The notes beneath the pieces were generated by a model, which did no database searches, had not been told where the DNA came from, and saw nothing but the letters and a program-made list of their open reading frames with translations. 5,556 bases of DNA from an uncultured Armatimonadota bacterium (GTDB lineage Bacteria > Armatimonadota > Armatimonadia > Armatimonadales > Armatimonadaceae). The stretch spans positions 1 through 5,556 of the forward strand of contig CAIRTT010000217.1 in NCBI GenBank assembly GCA_903881535.1. Direction: 5' to 3'. Position numbers and translations under genes: made by a program. Numbering within the stretch: position 1 is the stretch's first letter; each line of letters begins with the position of its first letter. Below, piece by piece: positions 1 through 5,469 of this stretch.

Positions 1-1
1 A

Positions 2-883
2 GCACGCAAGCGTGATGTCCATACGCAGCCGACGCCTCTCTGGGGCGGCGTTGCGATTATCGTTGGATTTCTGGCTGCATTTGCGCTGGTACGTCTCCTT
101 TGGGTCCCGGCATTTGAACACGGCCTAAGTACAAACCACGCACACCCCATCCTTGGAATTTTGATTGGTGCACTCCTCGTCGCAACGGTTGGCCTTTTCG
201 ATGACAAAGGTGACCTCAAGCCGTGGCAGCAAATGCTGTCACTGCTCACAGGAGGTCTGATAGCAGCGCTGTTTGGCGCGCGGATTACGGGCATCACAAA
301 TCCACTGGATGGCGGCTGGATACAGCTTCCACTCCCAGTTTCAATCATTGGAACCATGGCCTGGATATTTCTTGCGGCGAAGACATTTGACTTCCTCGAT
401 GGCCTAGATGGCCTCGCGGCCGGGATTTGTGCCATTTGTGCCACAACGATGGGACTGATGGCCGTGAGTATGCGGGCGAGTGACCCGGTTGTCGGTCTGC
501 TGGCGGCAGCGGTTGCAGGAAGCTGTATCGGCTTTCTTCGGCACAATTACAACCCGGCGAGCATCTTTATGGGCACCGTCGGCGCGCAGTTCCTTGGCTT
601 CTTGCTCGCATCCCTTGCCGTCGTCGGCGCATTCAAAGTCCCCGCTACGATTTCGGTAATCGTCCCTATTCTTGTGCTCGGTGTGCCGATTCTGGATGCC
701 TTTTATGTCGTCATAAAGCGTGTCGTCACGAAGGCGCCTCTGCGGGAAGCGGATCAAAGCCATATCCACCACCGCCTGCGAAAGCAAGGACTTTCGGTAC
801 GCCAGGCCGTCTGGACCATTTACGGACTGACAGCCTGCACCTGTGCAATCGCTCTCCTCCTCGCATGGCGCTGGGGCCGATGA
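2..883 (+). CDS. wecA: WecA/TagO-like polyprenyl-phosphate HexNAc-1-phosphate transferase, 5'-truncated
   Basis: This is an integral membrane enzyme of the MraY/WecA/TagO superfamily (glycosyltransferase family 4). The family transfers a sugar-1-phosphate from a UDP-sugar to undecaprenyl phosphate, the first step of many envelope glycans. The frame is open from base 2, so the gene starts upstream of the window. The visible part has 293 residues, and by family length roughly 30-50 N-terminal residues are missing. Counting from base 2, an H-T-Q-P-T-P-L-W-G-G segment lies near residues 7-16, the Mg-binding DD at 67-68, DGLDGL at 133-138 and HIHHRL at 254-259. The HxHHRL form fits WecA/TagO rather than MraY, which has HHH. 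Many hydrophobic helices are present. Oddly, the usual FMGDxG motif reads FMGTVG (T192), and the residues before DGLDGL are K127-T-F-D130 instead of N-x-x-N. The stop TGA overlaps the next start as ATGA. The family call is strong. The donor sugar and catalytic competence are uncertain. Confidence 0.9.
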   Translation, partial: ARKRDVHTQPTPLWGGVAIIVGFLAAFALVRLLWVPAFEHGLSTNHAHPILGILIGALLVATVGLFDDKGDLKPWQQMLSLLTGGLIAALFGARITGITNPLDGGWIQLPLPVSIIGTMAWIFLAAKTFDFLDGLDGLAAGICAICATTMGLMAVSMRASDPVVGLLAAAVAGSCIGFLRHNYNPASIFMGTVGAQFLGFLLASLAVVGAFKVPATISVIVPILVLGVPILDAFYVVIKRVVTKAPLREADQSHIHHRLRKQGLSVRQAVWTIYGLTACTCAIALLLAWRWGR

Positions 884-1455
884 AGCGAAAGATTCTCCCG
901 GACACGCTTATCGGCGAACGTCTTTCCCTGCGCCCGATTTCGCCAGCGGATATCACGGCAGTGCTCGTGTATTCATCCGACCCGGATGTCACGACTTACC
1001 TCCCATGGCACCCAACGGTGGATGCGATGGTTGTGCGGATGTTCCTTCAGCAACAACAGGATCGCCGGCGTAAAGGAACATCGTTTGGCTATGCCGTGAC
1101 AGAGCGTGCATCCGGCGAGATGATTGGCGCAATCGACCTGATGGGCCTTCAATCGGGCCACCCGGGTAACTGCGAGCTAGGCTATGTGTTTCGCCGTGCA
1201 TCCTGGGGCCTCGGCTACGCGACCGAAGCCGGTGCTCTCCTCCTTGATGCTGCATTTCAAAACCCGGGAATTCTGGTAGTGGATGCATACGCGGATGCCG
1301 ACAATATCGGGAGTCAACGCGTGATGGAAAAAATTGGTATGCAGAAAGTCAACTCTGAGCTACGTATCGTCAAAGGGCGTGAACGTATTTATTTCCACTA
1401 TGCCATCGCGCGGACACAGCATGCAGCATGTCCGGTTTTAGGAGTCGCATTATGA
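880..1455 (+). CDS. GNAT family N-acetyltransferase (RimJ/RimL-like)
   Basis: A 191-residue acetyl-CoA-dependent acetyltransferase of the GNAT fold, Acetyltransf_3 (RimJ/RimL) type. This subgroup acetylates N-termini of ribosomal and other proteins, or small amines. Family signs are the opening L-I-G-E-R-L-S-L-R-P-I (residues 10-20), Y-L-P-W at 40-43, the acetyl-CoA pyrophosphate-binding loop R-R-A-S-W-G-L-G-Y-A-T-E-A (105-117), and D-N-I-G-S-Q-R-V-M-E-K-I-G-M (141-154), the typical last strand-helix. I chose ATG 880 because it overlaps the upstream stop by four bases (ATGA) and begins just before the domain. An in-frame ATG at 865 would add only five residues (MALGP) and has a pyrimidine-rich, SD-less upstream. 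The last dozen residues, after the domain ends near residue 179, look like an unstructured tail running into the next gene's ribosome binding site. Its place between two sugar-nucleotide genes could mean a sugar or glycan substrate, but that is inference; a housekeeping role is equally possible. Confidence 0.88.
   Translation: MKRKILPDTLIGERLSLRPISPADITAVLVYSSDPDVTTYLPWHPTVDAMVVRMFLQQQQDRRRKGTSFGYAVTERASGEMIGAIDLMGLQSGHPGNCELGYVFRRASWGLGYATEAGALLLDAAFQNPGILVVDAYADADNIGSQRVMEKIGMQKVNSELRIVKGRERIYFHYAIARTQHAACPVLGVAL
1440..1444 (+). promoter_or_regulatory. Shine-Dalgarno site of wecB
   Basis: AGGAG lies seven bases before ATG 1452, inside the last codons of the acetyltransferase gene. It decides the wecB start: the in-frame ATG at 1428 would add eight residues not typical of the family and would place this site inside the reading frame. 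Confidence 0.75.
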
Positions 1456-2588
1456 AGCGTGTTTCGGTTGCCTGTGTGTTTGGGACCCGCCCGGATGCTG
1501 TCAAAATGGCACCGGTTATTAAGGAACTCGAGCGGCATCCGGACCAGATTCGCATCATCCGAATCTCCACCGGTCAGCATAAGGAAATGCTTGAGCAGGT
1601 CCTCCGCGTCTTTGATGTCACCCCTGACTACGACTTGCAGCTGATGACGGATCGTCAGACGCTGACCGATCTCACGACACGCGCCCTCGGAGCCTTGGTG
1701 CCGGTGCTGGAAGCAGAGAAGCCAGATCTCGTTATCGCGCAAGGAGATACCACAACGACATTTGTGGCAAGCCTCGCCGCGTTTTATGCAAAAGCCAAGT
1801 TTCTCCATGTGGAAGCCGGCCTTCGAACAGATAACAAGTGGAATCCATTCCCGGAGGAAATGAACCGCCGCCTCACCGGGCGTCTCACCGATTTCCACTG
1901 CGCCCCGACGGAACTGAGCGCCGCTAACCTCCGTGCGGAAGGCGTTGACCCGGCTACGATTCGCGTGACCGGAAACACGGTTGTGGATGCCTTGCATCTC
2001 GTTGTTGCACAGGACTATACTTTTGAAGATACCGCTGTACAGGCATTTGTGGACACACCTGGCCGGATGGTTTTGGTGACAGCGCATCGCCGTGAAAACT
2101 GGGGCGAGCCGATGCAGCATATCTGCGAGGCGATTCTCGAAATGGTTACCACACATCAAGATGTCCGCGTCATCTTCCCGATGCACAAAAACCCCGTTGT
2201 TCGTGAAACGGTGGTTCCGATTCTTGGTGGGCATCCACGGATTTTGCTCACGGAACCACAAGAATACTTCCCGTTCATCCACCTGATGCGACGCTCTACG
2301 TTTGTCCTGACCGATAGTGGCGGCGCACAGGAAGAGGCGCCAGGTCTTGGAAAACCAGTCGTAATTCTTCGGGAAACAACAGAGCGCCCCGAAGGGGTGC
2401 ATGCCGGCAATGCAGTGCTTGTGGGAACCGATAAGGCAAAAATTGCAGCCGCAACAAATGCCCTCTTGTCGGATGATGCGGTCTATGCGAGGATGAGCCA
2501 GGCGGTTAGTCCGTATGGCAAGGGCGATTCGGCGGTGCAAATCCGCAGCTGGATATTAGAGGCATTTGAAACCAACGATGGAAAATGA
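1452..2588 (+). CDS. wecB: UDP-N-acetylglucosamine 2-epimerase (non-hydrolysing)
   Basis: A 378-residue cytoplasmic enzyme, the usual family length, that interconverts UDP-GlcNAc and UDP-ManNAc (EC 5.1.3.14). UDP-ManNAc feeds teichoic-acid linkage units, enterobacterial common antigen and ManNAc/ManNAcA-containing polysaccharides. The two-Rossmann GT-B-like fold is represented by its hallmarks: G-T-R-P-D-A-V-K-M-A-P at residues 11-21 (E is commoner than D at position 15), Q-G-D-T at 97-100 with D99, H-V-E-A-G-L-R-T at 119-126 with E121, F-P-E-E at 133-136, H-R-R-E-N-W-G at 212-218, T-D-S-G-G-A-Q-E-E-A-P at 287-297, and R-E-T-T-E-R-P-E at 307-314. These include the counterparts of the E. coli WecB catalytic Asp95, Glu117, Glu131 and His213. 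Nothing essential is missing. The start overlaps the acetyltransferase stop as ATGA and has a good SD site. The neighbours (a WecA/TagO-like transferase and UppP) support a role in undecaprenyl-linked glycan synthesis. Confidence 0.97.
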   Translation: MKRVSVACVFGTRPDAVKMAPVIKELERHPDQIRIIRISTGQHKEMLEQVLRVFDVTPDYDLQLMTDRQTLTDLTTRALGALVPVLEAEKPDLVIAQGDTTTTFVASLAAFYAKAKFLHVEAGLRTDNKWNPFPEEMNRRLTGRLTDFHCAPTELSAANLRAEGVDPATIRVTGNTVVDALHLVVAQDYTFEDTAVQAFVDTPGRMVLVTAHRRENWGEPMQHICEAILEMVTTHQDVRVIFPMHKNPVVRETVVPILGGHPRILLTEPQEYFPFIHLMRRSTFVLTDSGGAQEEAPGLGKPVVILRETTERPEGVHAGNAVLVGTDKAKIAAATNALLSDDAVYARMSQAVSPYGKGDSAVQIRSWILEAFETNDGK

Positions 2589-3807
2589 CACCCGGCAGCT
2601 GACACGCGACGATTGGGAACATATCGTCCGCTCTGGCATCCACGCTTTCTTTACCCACATGTGGGCATTTTTCAAAGCGCGGAGTATTCGACTCCTGTTA
2701 CTCGCTGGCATCTTGTATTTGCTTTGGAGATTGCAGACCGTTGTCACAACGGTGATCGCTGCGGGAATCCTAGCAAGTGCAGCCGGTGCATTCGTAGATC
2801 CGTTGATGCATTTCAAGCCGCTAATGAAGATTCCTCGCCATACACGGCGGGCGATCGCCGCAGGACTTGTCCTCGCGGCCATTTTGGCAGCGCTTGTCGG
2901 AATTATTGTTGTGTTCCTCCAACCTTTCCAGGTGGAGTTCAAAAACCTGGTGAACGACTGGCCGAATATTCAGGCGCAAATCACCAAGCAGACAGAGCAG
3001 CTTAAGACAACATGGGAAGGTCTTCCCGACTGGGTGCAAAAGCTTGCTCCGCAAAGTGGAAGCGGCTCAAAATCGGGCGGGTCGGAGCAGTCACCTGAAA
3101 TCGGCAAGTCCATCACGGGTTACCTCACGGGTCTTGTGTCGAAGACGCTTTCTGCAGCAGCGCATATTGTCGAGCTGATACTCGTTCCTGTGATGGCCTA
3201 TTACTTCATCGTGGATGGCCGTGACCTCAAGCGAGAGTTTCTCCGCTTCCTTCCCGTCCGCAAGCAACGTCTGGCACATGCAGTGATGATGGAAGGGGCT
3301 CTTATTATGCGCTCGTTCCTCATCGCACAGTTTGTGCTGGCTGCGATCGCGGGTGTGGTGATTGGGTTGCTCTTGGGCGTCTTCCAGATCAAGTATGCGC
3401 TGACGCTCGCCTTGATTGCCGCAGTCACCCGTGTTGTACCGGTGATTGGCCCGCTGCTCGGTGGCATCCCACTCGGCATCCTGGTCTTCGTTCAATGTTC
3501 ATCAAATGGCAACTATGGCAGCCTAATTGTGATTTTAGGTCTCTTTACACTGATGCATCTTGCCGAAAGTAAAATCATCACCCCGATGATTCTCGGGGAC
3601 CGCCTACACCTGCATGCCGTGATAGTAATCATCGCACTGCTGGTCGGTGGGGAGTTCTTTGGTCTGATGGGGATGTTCCTTGCTGCGCCAGTCGCCGCGT
3701 TGGCTCGCCTGCTCCTGATGCACTATTACGTGTATCCTCAGCAAGCACGCCAGCGAAAGGCCGACCATATGAGCCGTGCAGTCAAGGCAAACACTCAGCA
3801 GGCGTAG
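2578..3807 (+). CDS. AI-2E (UPF0118/PerM) family membrane protein
   Basis: A 409-residue polytopic inner-membrane protein of the AI-2E family (PF01594). Characterised members have been linked to autoinducer-2 export (TqsA) or Na+(Li+)/H+ antiport, and many, including this one, have no assigned substrate. Hydrophobic segments fall near residues 38-75, 92-115, 190-213, 243-270, 272-308, 315-328 and 346-380. Family signatures are the Y-F-I-V-D-G-R segment (209-215), P-V-I-G-P-L-L-G-G-I-P (288-298), E-S-K-I-I-T-P-M-I-L-G (330-340) and G-G-E-F-F-G-L-M-G-M-F-L-A-A-P (357-371). The loop between helices 3 and 4 (about 118-180) is hydrophilic and has a Gly/Ser-rich stretch near 160-172. I prefer ATG 2578, which overlaps the wecB stop by 11 bases. 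An in-frame TTG at 2566 would add four residues; an AGAGG at 2558-2562 lies too close to that TTG (3 bases) and rather far from the ATG (15 bases), so the start is not settled. Translation is probably coupled to wecB. Confidence 0.92.
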   Translation: MENDTRQLTRDDWEHIVRSGIHAFFTHMWAFFKARSIRLLLLAGILYLLWRLQTVVTTVIAAGILASAAGAFVDPLMHFKPLMKIPRHTRRAIAAGLVLAAILAALVGIIVVFLQPFQVEFKNLVNDWPNIQAQITKQTEQLKTTWEGLPDWVQKLAPQSGSGSKSGGSEQSPEIGKSITGYLTGLVSKTLSAAAHIVELILVPVMAYYFIVDGRDLKREFLRFLPVRKQRLAHAVMMEGALIMRSFLIAQFVLAAIAGVVIGLLLGVFQIKYALTLALIAAVTRVVPVIGPLLGGIPLGILVFVQCSSNGNYGSLIVILGLFTLMHLAESKIITPMILGDRLHLHAVIVIIALLVGGEFFGLMGMFLAAPVAALARLLLMHYYVYPQQARQRKADHMSRAVKANTQQA

Positions 3808-3815
3808 GGTTTACT

Positions 3816-3820
3816 GGAGG
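3816..3820 (+). promoter_or_regulatory. Shine-Dalgarno site of uppP
   Basis: GGAGG lies nine bases before GTG 3830, in the 22-base gap after the AI-2E gene. It is the strongest ribosome binding site in the window and fixes a GTG start, even though the frame is open further upstream to a GTG at 3776 inside the previous gene. Confidence 0.75.
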
Positions 3821-3829
3821 GCTGGCAAC

Positions 3830-4681
3830 GTGGGTCACTGGATTGAAGCGGTTACACTGGGAGTCGTGCAGGGACTGACTGAGTTCCTTCCGATTTCATC
3901 CTCGGCGCACCTTGACATCGTGCCCAAACTCATCGGTTGGCACAAGCCAGGAGCGCAGTTCACAGCGGTTACACAGCTTGGAACGATGATTGCGGTGATG
4001 GTGTATTTCCGCAAGGACATCATTGACACCATCGGTGGGATGTTCAAGTCCCTTGCAAAGGGTGGCGACAAAATGTCATCCCAAGCACGGCTGTTTTACG
4101 CGGTGATTATCGGGACAATCCCGATCGGCGTGATCGGGCTTTTGCTCAAAAAGTTCATCGAGAAGGACCTGCACAACCTCTACATCAATGCAACGATGCT
4201 GGTTGTCATGGGTCTCCTAATGGGGCTTGCGGAGCGGATGACGAATCCACGCCGGGATGGCAAGGACATTCAGATCAAAGATGGAATCATCGTTGGTCTC
4301 TTCCAAGCCATTGCTCTGATTCCAGGTGCATCCCGCTCAGGTTCCACGTTGACAGGTGCGTTCTTCACAGGCCTCGACCGCGAGGCGGCTGTACGATTTT
4401 CCTTCCTCTTGTCACTCCCGGCAATCCTGCTCAGCGGTCTGGTTGAGTTGAAGGACTTGGTTGGTAAGAAGGAGCAAGTCTTTGGCGCGGAAGCGGACAT
4501 CAACTGGTCGATGCCAGAGGTTGCTGTCGCGACCGTGATTGCAGGTCTGGTCGGTTACGCCTGTATTGCGTGGCTGCTCCGCTACCTCAGCAAAGCATCC
4601 ACAGCTGGCTTTGTGCTCTACCGGATCGCTCTAGCATCAGTTATTTTCTTCCTGTTGAACCAGCGTATACTGACCCCGTAA
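3830..4681 (+). CDS. uppP: undecaprenyl-diphosphatase (UppP/BacA)
   Basis: A 283-residue integral membrane phosphatase (EC 3.6.1.27) that dephosphorylates undecaprenyl diphosphate to the monophosphate carrier at the outer face of the membrane. Overexpressed homologues give bacitracin resistance. The length is normal for the family. The first active-site motif is at residues 14-28, Q-G-L-T-E-F-L-P-I-S-S-S-A-H-L, with E18, S24 and H27 matching E. coli Glu21, Ser27 and His30; E. coli Glu17 is Gln14 here, as in many non-proteobacterial homologues that I recall. The second is P-G-A-S-R-S-G-S-T-L at 165-174, with R169 as the essential arginine. F-S-F-L-L-S-L-P-A at 190-198 and the late Y-R at 264-265 are also typical. 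The product starts at GTG 3830 with the sequence (M)GHWIEAVTLG; the 18 extra codons upstream are not family-like and lie within the preceding gene. It shares one base with the next gene (TAATG). It would recycle the carrier used by the WecA-like enzyme of this operon. Confidence 0.96.
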   Translation: MGHWIEAVTLGVVQGLTEFLPISSSAHLDIVPKLIGWHKPGAQFTAVTQLGTMIAVMVYFRKDIIDTIGGMFKSLAKGGDKMSSQARLFYAVIIGTIPIGVIGLLLKKFIEKDLHNLYINATMLVVMGLLMGLAERMTNPRRDGKDIQIKDGIIVGLFQAIALIPGASRSGSTLTGAFFTGLDREAAVRFSFLLSLPAILLSGLVELKDLVGKKEQVFGAEADINWSMPEVAVATVIAGLVGYACIAWLLRYLSKASTAGFVLYRIALASVIFFLLNQRILTP

Positions 4682-5454
4682 TGACGTTCACATCTCCTTG
4701 GTGGCACTGGGCCCTGGCATTCGCCGGGGCCTTTATTGCTGGTATGTCCAAGACCGGAATCCCGGGGCTTGGTATTCTTGCGGTGCCTCTATTTGCCTTT
4801 TTTCTCCCTGCACGGGAGTCAGTGGGGATTGTGCTGTTGGTGCTGATTTGCGCCGATGTGCTTGCTGTTCTGACATATCGCCGCGAGGCTGATTGGAAGA
4901 AGATATTACAGCTGGCTCCTTGGGCGCTGGCTGGAATTGTGATTGGGACATTTGCATTGTCACGCCTCAATGACCAGGCGGTGAAGCAACTGATCGGGGC
5001 GAGCATCATCCCGATGGTTATTCTGTCCGTGCGTCGCAGGCGGATGACCGCCGCTGGGGTCGCAGAGAAGCCTTTGCCGGCGTGGTCAGCTGGTTTTGTG
5101 GGACTCATCGCGGGATTTACGACGATGGTAGCGAACGCAGCAGGTCCGGTGATGAACCTTTACCTGATCGCGATGCGGCTCCCGAAGCTTACATTTCTCG
5201 GAACGAGTGCATGGTACTTCTTCTGCCTGAACTGGGTAAAGGTGCCATTTGGGATTTATGGCGGGACGATCACGCTGCATTCGGCGGGCCAGAGCGCGAT
5301 GTTGTTTCCTGCTGCAATCGCCGGTGGCTTCGTGGGCCGCAAGATCGCCCAGAAAATAGACCAAGGGCGCTTCGAAGCCCTGGCGCTGACATTTGCCGGC
5401 ATTTCTGGAATCTGGTTCTTAATCGGCAAAGATATCCTGGCCGCGCTTAAGTAA
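4681..5454 (+). CDS. TauE/SafE (DUF81) family sulfite/anion exporter-like permease
   Basis: A 257-residue membrane protein of the TauE/SafE family (PF01925). Some members export sulfite, sulfoacetate or related organosulfur anions; most have no known substrate. The family's two-repeat layout is visible. Repeat one has A-G-M-S-K-T-G-I-P-G-L-G at residues 20-31, and repeat two has I-A-G-F-T-T-M-V-A-N-A-A-G-P at 143-156. About seven to eight hydrophobic segments are seen, near 9-42, 48-65, 80-95, 103-117, 135-164, 172-190, 207-220 and 235-255, with a basic loop R-R-R-R at 118-121. ATG 4681 overlaps the uppP stop by one base. No clear SD site precedes it, so translational re-initiation after uppP is likely. 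Frame that is open upstream of 4681 belongs to uppP sequence read in another phase. No sulfur-metabolism gene is nearby, so sulfite is not supported as substrate. It could serve the envelope pathway of its neighbours, but this is speculation. Confidence 0.9.
   Translation: MTFTSPWWHWALAFAGAFIAGMSKTGIPGLGILAVPLFAFFLPARESVGIVLLVLICADVLAVLTYRREADWKKILQLAPWALAGIVIGTFALSRLNDQAVKQLIGASIIPMVILSVRRRRMTAAGVAEKPLPAWSAGFVGLIAGFTTMVANAAGPVMNLYLIAMRLPKLTFLGTSAWYFFCLNWVKVPFGIYGGTITLHSAGQSAMLFPAAIAGGFVGRKIAQKIDQGRFEALALTFAGISGIWFLIGKDILAALK
4710..4731 (+). terminator. candidate terminator-like hairpin inside the start of the TauE/SafE gene
   Basis: Bases 4710-4718 pair fully with 4723-4731: nine base pairs, one of them G-U and the rest G-C, around an ATTC loop. 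TTTATT follows at 4732-4737. The hairpin begins 29 bases after the last base of the uppP stop codon. It has the form of an intrinsic terminator with a weak T-tract, so it may reduce read-through from uppP into the permease gene. It could also simply be a chance result of coding for an Ala/Gly-rich helix (residues 11-17). Confidence 0.3.
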
Positions 5455-5469
5455 ACACCTACGACCAAT

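Noticed and set aside
161..883. Starting the first gene at TTG 161 as a complete 240-residue protein.
   Set aside because: The same frame is open to the window edge and encodes family sequence upstream (the P-T-P-L-W-G-G segment near bases 29-49), so the gene is truncated at its 5' end by the window.
2384..2400. A seven-pair hairpin (GCGCCCC, GAA loop, GGGGTGC) inside wecB.
   Set aside because: No T-run follows, and it encodes the conserved E-R-P-E-G-V segment, so coding constraint explains it.
1398..2540. A 380-codon open frame on the minus strand opposite wecB.
   Set aside because: It is antisense to a gene with every family motif. The translation is rich in Cys, His and Arg and matches no family I know. 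Long antisense frames are expected from the codon pattern of a conserved gene.
3776..3829. An upstream GTG 3776 start for uppP, adding 18 residues.
   Set aside because: Those codons overlap the end of the AI-2E gene, encode a very basic non-family leader, and lack the well-spaced GGAGG that precedes GTG 3830.
4120..4143. A perfect seven-base inverted repeat (CCCGATC/GATCGGG) with a five-base loop, followed by CTTTT, inside uppP.
   Set aside because: It resembles a terminator but is short, sits mid-gene and encodes a hydrophobic helix (I-P-I-G-V-I-G-L). A terminator there would cut uppP itself, so I take it as chance.
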